64,000 nucleotides of DNA from Citrobacter telavivensis (GTDB lineage Bacteria; Pseudomonadota; Gammaproteobacteria; Enterobacterales; Enterobacteriaceae): assembly GCA_009363175.1 (NCBI GenBank), contig CP045205.1, positions 3,286,001 to 3,350,000 on the forward strand, given 5' to 3'. Both the position numbers and the translations under genes were made by a program. Position 1 is the stretch's first letter. Every line of letters starts with the position of its first letter. The notes under the pieces were generated by a model, which saw only the letters and a program-made list of their open reading frames with translations, was not told the origin of the DNA and did not search any database. This document shows, one piece after another, positions 34,127 through 42,391 of the stretch.

Positions 34127-34146
34127 GGAGGGTGAATTCACCCTCC
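34127..34146. repeat. Perfect 20-bp palindrome between mliC and anmK
   Basis: GGAGGGTGAATTCACCCTCC is fully self-complementary. It lies 44 bases after the anmK stop and 30 bases before the mliC start (both on the minus strand). No T-run follows, so it may be an inefficient terminator, an operator or a processed hairpin. Confidence 0.7.
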
Positions 34147-34190
34147 TTAATCTCCACAGTGTAACGGCAGAAGACGAAAGAAAAATTCAG

Positions 34191-35312
34191 TTAACTCTGA
34201 GTTCGCGGGTTGGCGGGGAAAACAGCACCGAGCACACTCGCTTCGCGGGCACCGGTGACCGAGGGCAGATTGCCCGGAAGACCGGCAAGCGTACGCCACG
34301 CCAGCCACGCAAACGCCAGCGCTTCCATATCATCGCCGCTAATCCCAGCCTCATCGGTGGTGGTCACTTCGGTTCCCGGCAGCAGTCCCGCCAGGCGTGT
34401 CATCAACAGCGGGTTGCGACTGCCGCCGCCGCAGACCATCAGGCGCTCACACCCTCCGCTCAGCAGCACCTGCTCGGAGATGGTTACCGCCGTCAGTTCC
34501 GTCAGCGTCGCCTGAACATCTCGCGGGCTAATCCCCGGGAACGCCGTCATCTGACGTTCAATCCAGCCATAGTTGAAGTATTCCCGTCCGGTACTTTTCG
34601 GTGCCGGTAGCGAGAACCAGGGGTCACTGAGCATGTTTTGCAGCAACGGAATAATCACCGTCCCACCACAGGCCCATTGCGCATCTTTATCATAGGGTTT
34701 ACCGCACTGCCGCCAGATCCAGGCATCCATCAGCATATTGCCAGGACCGGTATCGTATCCACGAACGGGTTGCCCTGGAATCAACATCGACAGATTCGCA
34801 ATACCGCCAATGTTGAGCACCATTCTTCGCTCAGTTGGATGCGCGAGCAGCGCCTGATGAAATGCGGGCACCAGTGGCGCGCCCTGTCCGCCCAGCGCAA
34901 TATCACGACGGCGGAAATCGCCAACCACCGTGATACCGGTACGCGCCACAATCTGGTTGTTATCGCCAATCTGTAGCGTGTGCGGCGCAACGCCGCCAGG
35001 TTCATGCCACACGGTTTGCCCGTGGCAGCCGATGGCGACAATGTCTTGCGGGCGCAGTTTTTCCTGTGCCAGCAGCGCGTTTACCGCCTCTGCAAACAGC
35101 TTGCCCAACTGGACATCCAACTGACCAAACTGAGAGAGCGTCAGGGATTGTCCCTGACAGATATCGAGAATCGCCTGTTTAAGGGACACAGGCATCGGCC
35201 AGGTGAGACTCCCCTGTTGAGCCACCATCGTGTCATCAATCGTCGCCAGTACTACATCGACACCATCAAGACTGGTGCCAGACATCACGCCAATATAACG
35301 GCCCGATTTCAT
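34191..35312 (-). CDS. anmK: AnmK, anhydro-N-acetylmuramic acid kinase
   Basis: A 373-residue kinase that cleaves and phosphorylates 1,6-anhydro-MurNAc in cell-wall recycling. It has the ATP-binding N-terminus IGVMSGTSLDGVDVVLA, the catalytic region in VVGDFRRRDIALGGQGAPL, and GYDTGPGNMLMDAW, then CGGGSRNPLLM. The ATG at 35312 (MKSGRYIGVM) matches the family; the frame extends 7 residues upstream. It is slightly longer than E. coli AnmK (369) at the C-terminus. Confidence 0.96.
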   Translation of the reverse strand: MKSGRYIGVMSGTSLDGVDVVLATIDDTMVAQQGSLTWPMPVSLKQAILDICQGQSLTLSQFGQLDVQLGKLFAEAVNALLAQEKLRPQDIVAIGCHGQTVWHEPGGVAPHTLQIGDNNQIVARTGITVVGDFRRRDIALGGQGAPLVPAFHQALLAHPTERRMVLNIGGIANLSMLIPGQPVRGYDTGPGNMLMDAWIWRQCGKPYDKDAQWACGGTVIIPLLQNMLSDPWFSLPAPKSTGREYFNYGWIERQMTAFPGISPRDVQATLTELTAVTISEQVLLSGGCERLMVCGGGSRNPLLMTRLAGLLPGTEVTTTDEAGISGDDMEALAFAWLAWRTLAGLPGNLPSVTGAREASVLGAVFPANPRTQS

Positions 35313-35444
35313 ACATGTTCCTTTTTTAAGCATAATGTTGCGTCAACACTCCATCACAAACGCGCAGTCAATGCTACGCTTCATTCACGTTTTTCCCCTG
35401 AAAGCGCGTGCGCAATGTCAATTAAGTGGATCCGCTGAATAGTT

Positions 35445-35476
35445 CGTTTAAAGTTGGTTAACCTGGCTGTTATTAT
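35445..35476 (+). promoter_or_regulatory. PhoP box and -10 element of slyB
   Basis: CGTTTA, 5 bases, GGTTAA is a direct-repeat PhoP box, and TATTAT begins 10 bases after it, the usual class I arrangement. slyB is a known PhoPQ target in E. coli and Salmonella. This predicts a leader of about 105 bases. Confidence 0.7.
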
Positions 35477-35586
35477 GATTTCTGCATCGTTAAGACAGAA
35501 CATGTGACCTTAAACGCACAAATACCATATAATTTGACCATGAGGGATGCTTGGGTAGCGTTTCATGGTGAACAGGAGATTTTTAG

Positions 35587-36054
35587 ATGATTAAACGTGT
35601 GCTGATCGTTTCACTGGCAGGCTTGTCTCTGGTGGGTTGTTCCAACACAGATAGCCTTTCAGGCGATGTCTACACCGCCTCCGAAGCGAAGCAGGTGCAG
35701 AATGTCACCTACGGTACGATTGTGAACGTCCGTCCGGTCAAAATTCAGGCCGGTGATAATGAAAACGTGATCGGCGCCATTGGCGGTGCCGTGCTCGGCG
35801 GCTTCCTGGGGAATACTGTCGGTGGTGGTACGGGTCGTTCCCTGGCAACCGCGGCAGGCGCTGTCGCTGGTGGCGTTGCCGGTCAAGGCGTACAGGGCGC
35901 GATGAACAAAACGCAGGGCGTTGAGCTGGAAATCCGCAAGGATGATGGCAACACCATCATGGTTGTTCAGAAACAAGGGGATACGCGTTTCTCTGCAGGA
36001 CAGCGTGTCGTGCTGGCCAGCAACGGTCGTCAGGTTACTGTCTCTCCGCGCTAA
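35587..36054 (+). CDS. slyB: SlyB, outer-membrane lipoprotein with glycine zipper
   Basis: A 155-residue lipoprotein. The signal ends in the lipobox LVGC (Cys18 in SLVGCSNTD). The centre is a glycine-zipper segment (about 60-100, GAIGGAVLGGFLGNTVGGG and AGAVAGGVAGQGVQGA). A C-terminal beta domain ends in RQVTVSPR. In Salmonella SlyB forms stress-induced rings in the outer membrane. An AGGAG box precedes the ATG. Confidence 0.96.
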   Translation: MIKRVLIVSLAGLSLVGCSNTDSLSGDVYTASEAKQVQNVTYGTIVNVRPVKIQAGDNENVIGAIGGAVLGGFLGNTVGGGTGRSLATAAGAVAGGVAGQGVQGAMNKTQGVELEIRKDDGNTIMVVQKQGDTRFSAGQRVVLASNGRQVTVSPR

Positions 36055-36061
36055 GTGAATT

Positions 36062-36090
36062 AACGTGTGGTCAGATCCTGACCACACGTT
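36062..36090. terminator. Bidirectional terminator between slyB and slyA
   Basis: A 13-bp perfect stem AACGTGTGGTCAG / CTGACCACACGTT with a 3-base loop lies in the 44-bp gap between convergent genes, with ATTTT downstream on the plus strand. Confidence 0.88.
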
Positions 36091-36098
36091 TCATGATT

Positions 36099-36539
36099 TT
36101 AATCGTGCGACTGGAGCTCAATAATATTGTGTTCAAGTCGGGTGATCAGCTTGATCAGCAGATCAATTTCCTGCGCAGTAATCCCTTCCAGAATTTCACC
36201 ACGCGTTTTATTGATAACCGCTTCCATATCGGCAATCAGCGGCTCTGCCTTTTCCGTTAGCTTTATACGTTTAGCACGGCGATCGCTGACACAGGTTTGA
36301 CGCGAAATGAGCCCTTTCTCTTCGAGCTGATCCAGCGTACGTACCAGTGACGGCTGTTCAATGCCAATCGCTTTTGCCAGTTGTATCTGTGATTGATCCG
36401 GTGGCAATTGATGAATATTATGCAGCGTTACCCAGTGTGTCTGCGTCAATTCCAGAGGCTTAAGACGGTGGTCTATCAAAGCACGCCAAATGCGCACCAA
36501 CCGTGCCAGATCAGAACCTAATGGCGATTCCAATTTCAT
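36099..36539 (-). CDS. slyA: SlyA, MarR-family transcription regulator
   Basis: A 146-residue winged-helix regulator. It starts MKLESPLGSDLARLVRIWRALIDHRLKPLELTQTH; the recognition region is IGIEQPSLVRTLDQLEEKGLI and the wing is SDRRAKRIKLTEKA. It counteracts H-NS and controls haemolysin, envelope and virulence genes. A consensus SlyA operator lies 10 bases before its start, implying autoregulation. Confidence 0.96.
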   Translation of the reverse strand: MKLESPLGSDLARLVRIWRALIDHRLKPLELTQTHWVTLHNIHQLPPDQSQIQLAKAIGIEQPSLVRTLDQLEEKGLISRQTCVSDRRAKRIKLTEKAEPLIADMEAVINKTRGEILEGITAQEIDLLIKLITRLEHNIIELQSHD

Positions 36540-36549
36540 CTCCTTATAA

Positions 36550-36561
36550 TTAGCTTGCTAA
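36550..36561 (-). promoter_or_regulatory. SlyA operator upstream of slyA
   Basis: On the minus strand this reads TTAGCAAGCTAA, the consensus high-affinity SlyA palindrome. It sits between the slyA start and the divergent ydhIJK operon, so it could act on both; the E. coli ydhIJK operon is a reported SlyA target. Confidence 0.85.
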
Positions 36562-36734
36562 GATATTATACTGATTTTAGAATAGTGTGCAGCAATTGTA
36601 TTGCTAAAACAAATGTATTGCTGCAATTGGTTACCGCCAGACATATTTTTCAGACATTACGCGAAAAAAGCGCTCGTCATGCAGGTTTTTGCTAAACCTG
36701 TATACACGTAACCTGACGCAAAGGACTATTGCTT

Positions 36735-36971
36735 GTGACCTCCGCACTCAATACTACAGGGATGCCCTTACAAGACCTGGTGATTGGCGCATCTGTTTAT
36801 TTCCCGCCGCTGTTCAAGGCCTTCGCGCTGGGATTTTTCCTCTGGCTTTTCATCCATCGCCTGCTGCGCGAACGCATCTACTCCGGTGAAATTTGGCATC
36901 CATTATTGATGGATCTGTCGATTTTTGCCCTCTGCGTCTGTTCGGGTCTTTTTCTATTGGTTGCGTGGTAA
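36735..36971 (+). CDS. ydhI: YdhI, small DUF1656 membrane protein
   Basis: A 78-residue protein with two hydrophobic helices (about 20-40 and 55-77). It resembles AaeX, the small first gene of aaeXAB. I chose the GTG at 36735 because it gives the 78-residue family length and has AAAGGA 9-10 bases upstream; a TTG 6 bases earlier is an alternative. It is the first gene of ydhIJK, 2 bp before ydhJ. Confidence 0.88.
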   Translation: MTSALNTTGMPLQDLVIGASVYFPPLFKAFALGFFLWLFIHRLLRERIYSGEIWHPLLMDLSIFALCVCSGLFLLVAW

Positions 36972-36973
36972 TT

Positions 36974-37831
36974 ATGACGCTGAAAACACTGAAGTATTTC
37001 TCCACAATTGTGATTGCTGCCCTCGCCGTTCTGGCGGGTTGGTTTATGTGGAATTATTACATGCAATCGCCCTGGACGCGTGATGGTAAGGTGCGCGCCG
37101 AGCAGGTCAGCATTACCCCCCAGGTGTCTGGCACCATCGTCGATCTCCAGGTAAAGGATAACCAGTTCGTCAACGCGGGCGATCTGCTCTTTCGCATTGA
37201 TAAGACCCCTTTTCATATCGCCGAACTCAACGCACAGGCTCAACTGGCTAAAGCGCAATCGGAACTGGCAAAGGCCAACAATGAAGCCAACCGCCGCCGC
37301 CGTTTATCGCAGAACGTCATTTCTGCAGAAGAGTTAGACACCGCGAATCTGAACGTCAAAGCGATGCAGGCAAGTGTGGACGTCGCTCAGGCGACGCTCA
37401 GACAGGCGCAGTGGCAACTGGCGCAGACGGATGTCCATGCCCCGGTCTCCGGCTGGATAACCAATCTGTCGACGCGTACCGGTGATTTCGCCACCACCGG
37501 GCAACCGCTGTTTGCTCTGGTGGATAGCCACTCCTTCTATGTGATGGGGTATTTTGAAGAAACCAAGTTGCGTCATATCCGCGAGGGCGCGCCTGCTAGA
37601 ATAACGCTCTACAGCGGCAATATTCAGTTACAGGGTCACGTATCCAGCATCGGTCGCGCCATTTACGACCAAAGCGTGGAGAGCGATTCCGGACTGGTGC
37701 CGGATATCAAACCTAACGTGCCCTGGGTGCGTCTGGCGCAGCGCGTACCGGTACGTATCGAGTTTGATCAACTACCGCATGACGTGACGCTCGTTTCCGG
37801 CACGACCTGTAGCGTAGCGATCGGCAAATAA
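36974..37831 (+). CDS. ydhJ: YdhJ, HlyD/AaeA-type membrane fusion protein
   Basis: A 285-residue periplasmic adaptor. It has an N-terminal anchor (about 8-28, then MWNYYMQSPWTRDGKVRAEQV), a lipoyl half-motif, an alpha-helical hairpin (LAKAQSELAKANNEANRRRR ... VAQATLRQAQWQLAQTDV) and a second lipoyl half (APVSGWITNL). It would connect the YdhK inner-membrane part to an outer-membrane channel. The frame is open 27 residues upstream; the ATG at 36974 matches the family start MTLKTLKYFST. The ydhK ATG follows its stop directly. Confidence 0.94.
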   Translation: MTLKTLKYFSTIVIAALAVLAGWFMWNYYMQSPWTRDGKVRAEQVSITPQVSGTIVDLQVKDNQFVNAGDLLFRIDKTPFHIAELNAQAQLAKAQSELAKANNEANRRRRLSQNVISAEELDTANLNVKAMQASVDVAQATLRQAQWQLAQTDVHAPVSGWITNLSTRTGDFATTGQPLFALVDSHSFYVMGYFEETKLRHIREGAPARITLYSGNIQLQGHVSSIGRAIYDQSVESDSGLVPDIKPNVPWVRLAQRVPVRIEFDQLPHDVTLVSGTTCSVAIGK

Positions 37832-39847
37832 ATGTCCTCCCTGTACCGCTATCTGAGCAAAACGCCGTGGCTGAAAGCGACGGCCGGGCAGTGGCGCTAT
37901 GCATTGCGTAATACCCTCGCGATGTGTCTAGCGTTGACGTTCGCCTATTATCTGAACCTGGATGAACCCTATTGGGCCATGACCTCTGCCGCGGTGGTCA
38001 GTTTTCCCACCGTCGGCGGCGTTATCAGCAAGAGCCTCGGGCGTATTGCCGGGAGTTTGCTCGGCGCAACCGCCGCGTTGATTCTCGCCGGGCATACTCT
38101 CAACGAGCCGTGGCTTTTTCTGCTGAGCATGTCCGCCTGGATTGGTTTTTGTACCTGGGCCTGTGCGCAGTTTACCAACAACGTAGCCTACGCTTTTCAG
38201 CTTGCCGGTTACACGGCGGCGATTATTGCCTTCCCGATGGTCAACATCGTTGAAATCACTCAACTCTGGGATATCGCGCAGGCGCGCGTCTGTGAAGTGA
38301 TTGTCGGGATCCTCTGCGGCGGCACGATGATGATGATCCTGCCGAGCACCTCCGATGGCACCGCGTTGCTGACGGCGTTGAAGAATATGCATGCACGCTT
38401 GCTGGAACATGCCAGTCTGCTGTGGCAACCCGAGACTACAGACGCCATCCGCTCTGCCCACGAAGGGGTGATCGGGCAAATATTGACGATGAACTTACTG
38501 CGTATCCAGGCCTTCTGGAGCCATTACCGCTTTCGTCGCCAGAATGCGCTGTTGAATGCCCTCTTGCATCATCAGTTGCGCCTGACCAGCGTCATCTCAA
38601 GCCTGCGCAGGATGTTGCTTAACTGGCCAAATCCTCCAGCCCACACGCGTGATGTCATTGACCAACTTTTGACGGCCCTGGCCCGCTCGCAAACGGACAG
38701 TTACACCATCGCTCGAATTATTGCCCCGCTTGCCCCCGCTAACGGGGCTGATTACCGTCATGTCGCCTTCTGGCAGCGGTTATGTTACTTCTGTCGTCTC
38801 TATCTGCGCACCAGCCATCAGTTATACCTGATCGAAAATGGCGGGGCACTGACGCCTGTCCATATTCCCCGTGCGCCTGCGCTGGCGCGACACACTGATA
38901 ATGCTGAAGCGCTCTGGAGCGGTTTGCGTACTTTCGTCACGCTGACGGTGATTGGCGCCTGGAGCATTGGGTCACAGTGGGAATCGGGTTCGGGGGCGCT
39001 GACGCTGGCCGCCATCAGTTGCGTGCTCTACTCTGCCGTTGCCACGCCGTTTAAATCACTGACGCTGCTGATGCGTACGCTGGTGTTGTTATCGCTGTTC
39101 AGCTTTGTGGTGAAGTTTGGCCTGATGGTGCAGATTAGTGAACTGTGGGAATTCTTACTGTTTTTATTCCCCCTGCTGACCACCATGCAACTGCTTAAGC
39201 TACAGATGCCAAAACTGGCGGGGCTTTGGGGACAACTCATTGTCTTTATGGGATCGTTTATCGCCGTGACCAATCCGCCCGTCTATGACTTTGCTGATTT
39301 CCTTAATGACAACACCGCCAAGATCGTCGGAGTCGCCTTGTCCTGGCTTGCTTTCGCCATCTTGCGTCCGGGATCGGATGCGCGTAAAAGTCGCCGTCAT
39401 ATCCGCGCGTTACGCCGGAGTTTTGTCGACCAACTGAGCCGCCATCCTGCACACAGTGAAAACGAGTTTGAGTCGCTGACGTATCACCACATCAGCCAGC
39501 TAAGCAACAGCCAGGATGCGCTGGCCAGACGCTGGCTTTTACGCTGGGGCGTGGTGCTGCTCAACTGTTCACACGTGGTCTGGCAGCTTCGCGCCTGGGA
39601 ATCGCGCTCCGATCCGCTGTCGCGCGTGCGGGATATCTGTATTTCGTTACTACGCGATGTAATGAATGAGCGCGGTGTCCAGCAGCGCCCCCTCGCCGCC
39701 ACGCTCACCGAATTGCTGCGCATCTGTGAGACGCTTTCGCATCATCATCAGCCGGCTGCGCAAGAACTGGCAGCCATCATCTGGCGGCTGTATTGCTCAC
39801 TTTCTCAACTGGAACAAGCGCCGCCAGAAGGAACGCTCACATCCTGA
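37832..39847 (+). CDS. ydhK: YdhK, FUSC/AaeB-type efflux transporter
   Basis: A 671-residue inner-membrane protein of the aromatic-acid exporter/FUSC family. It has two membrane blocks of about five to six helices (about 20-170 and 365-515), each followed by a cytoplasmic helical domain. The N-block contains the family segment YWAMTSAAVVSFPTVGGVIS. It forms an efflux system with YdhI and YdhJ; the substrate is unknown. Its stop is immediately followed by the sodC stop on the other strand, leaving no spacer. Confidence 0.94.
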   Translation: MSSLYRYLSKTPWLKATAGQWRYALRNTLAMCLALTFAYYLNLDEPYWAMTSAAVVSFPTVGGVISKSLGRIAGSLLGATAALILAGHTLNEPWLFLLSMSAWIGFCTWACAQFTNNVAYAFQLAGYTAAIIAFPMVNIVEITQLWDIAQARVCEVIVGILCGGTMMMILPSTSDGTALLTALKNMHARLLEHASLLWQPETTDAIRSAHEGVIGQILTMNLLRIQAFWSHYRFRRQNALLNALLHHQLRLTSVISSLRRMLLNWPNPPAHTRDVIDQLLTALARSQTDSYTIARIIAPLAPANGADYRHVAFWQRLCYFCRLYLRTSHQLYLIENGGALTPVHIPRAPALARHTDNAEALWSGLRTFVTLTVIGAWSIGSQWESGSGALTLAAISCVLYSAVATPFKSLTLLMRTLVLLSLFSFVVKFGLMVQISELWEFLLFLFPLLTTMQLLKLQMPKLAGLWGQLIVFMGSFIAVTNPPVYDFADFLNDNTAKIVGVALSWLAFAILRPGSDARKSRRHIRALRRSFVDQLSRHPAHSENEFESLTYHHISQLSNSQDALARRWLLRWGVVLLNCSHVVWQLRAWESRSDPLSRVRDICISLLRDVMNERGVQQRPLAATLTELLRICETLSHHHQPAAQELAAIIWRLYCSLSQLEQAPPEGTLTS

Positions 39848-40369
39848 TTACTTGATCACCCCACAGGCGTAACGCGCCCCGCCGCCGCCCAGCGGTTTAG
39901 GCTGATCGGACATATTATCGCCGCCGACATGGATCATCAGCGCTTTGTCTTTGACATCATTCAGGGATTTCAGGCGTGTTGCCGTGACGGGAATAATGGC
40001 TTTACCTTCGTTATTAACCACCAGCACAGGCAGATCGCCCAGGTGCCCTTCGCCATCCGGTCCGGCATGTTTACCGGTTTTGTGCGGGTCAAAATGTCCT
40101 CCTGCGGACTCAGCAGGAGACGCTTTGCCATCTTTAATCGCGGGCTGACAGCTGCCGTTGGCATGGATATGAAAACCATGTTCTCCCGGCGGCAGCGCTT
40201 TCAGATCCGGCGTAAACTCCAGCCCTTTCTCCGTTTGGGTAATGGTCACCTCCCCGATAGACTGCCCAACGCCTTGCGAGGTGACCAGATTCATCTCCAC
40301 CGTCTCACTGGCGGCTTGCGCGCCCGTACAGGCTAACAGGGTTAACACAGCCAGACTCAATCGCTTCAT
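39848..40369 (-). CDS. sodC: SodC, periplasmic Cu/Zn superoxide dismutase
   Basis: A 173-residue enzyme with a 19-residue signal peptide (MKRLSLAVLTLLACTGAQA). Copper/zinc ligands are visible in GEHGFHIHANGSC, SAGGHFDPHKTGKHAGPDGEGHLGD and MIHVGGDNMSD. The disulfide cysteines are Cys in GSCQPA and near the C-terminus (RYACGVIK). It detoxifies superoxide in the periplasm. The length equals E. coli SodC, a monomeric form. Confidence 0.96.
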   Translation of the reverse strand: MKRLSLAVLTLLACTGAQAASETVEMNLVTSQGVGQSIGEVTITQTEKGLEFTPDLKALPPGEHGFHIHANGSCQPAIKDGKASPAESAGGHFDPHKTGKHAGPDGEGHLGDLPVLVVNNEGKAIIPVTATRLKSLNDVKDKALMIHVGGDNMSDQPKPLGGGGARYACGVIK

Positions 40370-40447
40370 AGGACCTCCGTTCTGTATGCATGTCGGTTAA
40401 GTGTAAACCAGTGACACCATTTTGAACGCAGAACCATGATTTAGCGA

Positions 40448-41344
40448 TTACGGTACGTCGTACCCCAACGCCGCTTTTCGGATACGGAACCACTGCTGAC
40501 GGCTCATTTTGAGCGACTCCGCTTCCACCGCCGCGCGAACGCGTTCAATTTTACCGGAGCCGATGATCGGCAGCGGCTGCGACGGCAGACGCAGTATCCA
40601 GGCGTAAACCACTTGCTCAATGGACGAGGCGTTGAGTTCTTGTGCAATGACCGCCAGTTCGTTGCGCAGTGGCTGGAACGCATCGTCATTAAACAGGCGC
40701 CCGCCACCGAGGCAGGACCAGGCCATCGGACGAATACGCAGTTGCTGAAGTTGATCGAGCGTGCCGTCTAATAGCAGCGGTTGGTGAACCGGTGAAATCT
40801 CCACCTGATTGGTCGCCAGCGTGAAAGGAAGACGCGATTGCAACAGCGTGAACTGTGCGGGGGTAAAGTTGGAGACGCCAAAATGGCGCACTTTACCGCT
40901 CTGGTGCAGGTGTTTGAAGGCTTCAGCGACCTCATCGGCATCCATCAGCGGGTCCGGACGGTGGATCAACAGCAGATCCAGATGGTCAGTCGCCAGGTTA
41001 GTCAGCGACTGTTCCGCGCTTTTCACAATATGATCGCGGTCAGTGATGTAGTGGCCAAGCGCGTTTTCCGCGCGGGCGGTGGTGGCGATACCGCATTTGG
41101 TGACGATCTGCATGCGCTCGCGCAGATGAGGAGCCAGTTTCAGCGCCTCACCAAAAGCGGCTTCGCACAGATAACCACCGTAAATATCCGCATGGTCCAC
41201 GGTGGTGACACCTAAATCCAGGTGCGCTTCAATAAAGCTCACCAGCTCCCGGGGGGACATTTTCCAGTCCATCAGTCGCCAGTATCCCATGACAAAGCGG
41301 GAGAATTCCGGGCCTTGCGGTGCAAGAGTAATACGCTGAACCAT
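40448..41344 (-). CDS. ydhF: YdhF, aldo-keto reductase
   Basis: A 298-residue NADPH-dependent AKR. The catalytic tetrad residues are in TTVDHADIYGGY (Asp, Tyr), VTKCGI (Lys) and LLIHRPDPLM (His). The C-terminal cofactor region includes PIIGSGKIERVRAAVEAES. The substrate is unknown. A 49-bp gap separates it from upstream ydhL. Confidence 0.94.
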   Translation of the reverse strand: MVQRITLAPQGPEFSRFVMGYWRLMDWKMSPRELVSFIEAHLDLGVTTVDHADIYGGYLCEAAFGEALKLAPHLRERMQIVTKCGIATTARAENALGHYITDRDHIVKSAEQSLTNLATDHLDLLLIHRPDPLMDADEVAEAFKHLHQSGKVRHFGVSNFTPAQFTLLQSRLPFTLATNQVEISPVHQPLLLDGTLDQLQQLRIRPMAWSCLGGGRLFNDDAFQPLRNELAVIAQELNASSIEQVVYAWILRLPSQPLPIIGSGKIERVRAAVEAESLKMSRQQWFRIRKAALGYDVP

Positions 41345-41393
41345 AACAGCTTCCTCGTGAAGTAAATTACTGCGAGTATATACAATTAGTGGC

Positions 41394-41633
41394 TTAAAAG
41401 AGTGAAGGCTGTTGAGGTTCTTCTGGCGCCGCAGGTTTATTTGCGCGTAATTTACGCAGCAGACGCTGGCGGCATAACCGCAGCACGTCTTGTTTTTGTC
41501 CGTCGCTCATGTTTTGCCAGTTGAATCGCTCCTCCCTGCTGCGCAGACACCCCCGGCAAAAACCGCGCTCATCTGACTGGCAAATTCCCCGACACGGGCT
41601 CTGCACGGGGAAAAACTCTAACTGCTCTGCCAC
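41394..41633 (-). CDS. ydhL: YdhL, DUF1289 cysteine-rich small protein
   Basis: A 79-residue protein. The DUF1289 core is PCRGICQSDERGFCRGCLRS with four Cys in a zinc-ribbon-like spacing, then R-x-W-x-x-M (FNWQNMSD). A Pro/Gln-rich tail ends in a terminal SLF. The function is unknown. It is divergent from nemR across 101 bp and probably reads on into ydhF. Confidence 0.9.
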   Translation of the reverse strand: MAEQLEFFPVQSPCRGICQSDERGFCRGCLRSREERFNWQNMSDGQKQDVLRLCRQRLLRKLRANKPAAPEEPQQPSLF

Positions 41634-41704
41634 GCCCTTTCCTCTTAATCAGGTCTTCATTCTATTGAAGACGTAAACACGCTTTCTGGCAACCTGACTT
41701 GCAT

Positions 41705-41720
41705 TAGACCGACTGGTCTA
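41705..41720. promoter_or_regulatory. NemR operator upstream of nemR
   Basis: TAGACC, 4 bases, GGTCTA is the known NemR palindrome. It lies 15 bases before the nemR ATG and would control nemR and possibly divergent ydhL. Confidence 0.9.
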
Positions 41721-41734
41721 TTACACTCCCTGCC

Positions 41735-42334
41735 ATGAACAAGCAAACTGAATACGATACTCGCGAACACTTACTGGCTACCGGTGAGCATCTTTGCATG
41801 CAGCGGGGCTTTACCGGTATGGGACTGAGCGAGTTGCTTAAAACCGCCGGGGTGCCGAAAGGATCGTTTTATCACTATTTTCGATCCAAAGAAGCCTTTG
41901 GCGTCGCGATGCTGGAACGTCACTTTGCCGGTTATCATCAGCGGCTGGCGGCACATTTTGACACGGGCCCTGGCAATTATCGCGATCGCATTCTGGCTTA
42001 TTATCAGCAAACTCTGAACCAGTTTTGCCAGCAAGGGATCATCAGCGGCTGCCTGACGGTTAAACTTTCCGCCGAAGTGTGCGATCTGTCGGAAGATATG
42101 CGCACCGCGATGGACCAGGGCGCCGGAAAGATTATGACGATCCTGGCGCAGGCGCTGGAAAAAGGCCGCGACAGTCATTGTTTGACGTTTGCAGGCGAGC
42201 CGCTGCAACAGGCGCAAATTCTCTACGCGCTGTGGCTGGGAGCGAATCTGCAGGCCAAAATTTCGCGCAGTGCCACCCCGCTGGAAAATGCGCTGGCACA
42301 TGTGGAACGTATTATTGCAACGCCTGGTGCTTAA
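41735..42334 (+). CDS. nemR: NemR, TetR-family electrophile/HOCl-sensing repressor
   Basis: A 199-residue repressor. The N-terminal helix-turn-helix includes GLSELLKTAGVPKGSFYHYF. Cysteines 21, 98, 106 and 116 of the E. coli protein are conserved; Cys106 (GIISGCLTVK) is the key sensor for N-ethylmaleimide, methylglyoxal and HOCl. Derepression raises nemA and gloA. The stop codon sits inside the loop of a terminator hairpin, which is unusual for the lead gene of an operon. Confidence 0.96.
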   Translation: MNKQTEYDTREHLLATGEHLCMQRGFTGMGLSELLKTAGVPKGSFYHYFRSKEAFGVAMLERHFAGYHQRLAAHFDTGPGNYRDRILAYYQQTLNQFCQQGIISGCLTVKLSAEVCDLSEDMRTAMDQGAGKIMTILAQALEKGRDSHCLTFAGEPLQQAQILYALWLGANLQAKISRSATPLENALAHVERIIATPGA

Positions 42335-42349
42335 CAGGCGTTTTATTTA
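42319..42349 (+). terminator. Terminator overlapping the nemR stop
   Basis: An 8-bp stem AACGCCTG / CAGGCGTT, with the nemR TAA in its 8-base loop, is followed by TTATTTA. It would reduce read-through from nemR into nemA. Confidence 0.75.
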
Positions 42350-42358
42350 CTCTCTCAC

Positions 42359-42373
42359 TAGACGACCGGTCTA
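42359..42373. promoter_or_regulatory. Second NemR-like box upstream of nemA
   Basis: TAGACGACCGGTCTA keeps the outer TAGAC / GTCTA arms of the NemR operator with a spacer one base shorter. It lies 18 bases before the nemA ATG. Confidence 0.6.
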
Positions 42374-42391
42374 TTTATAACGGGAAATATT

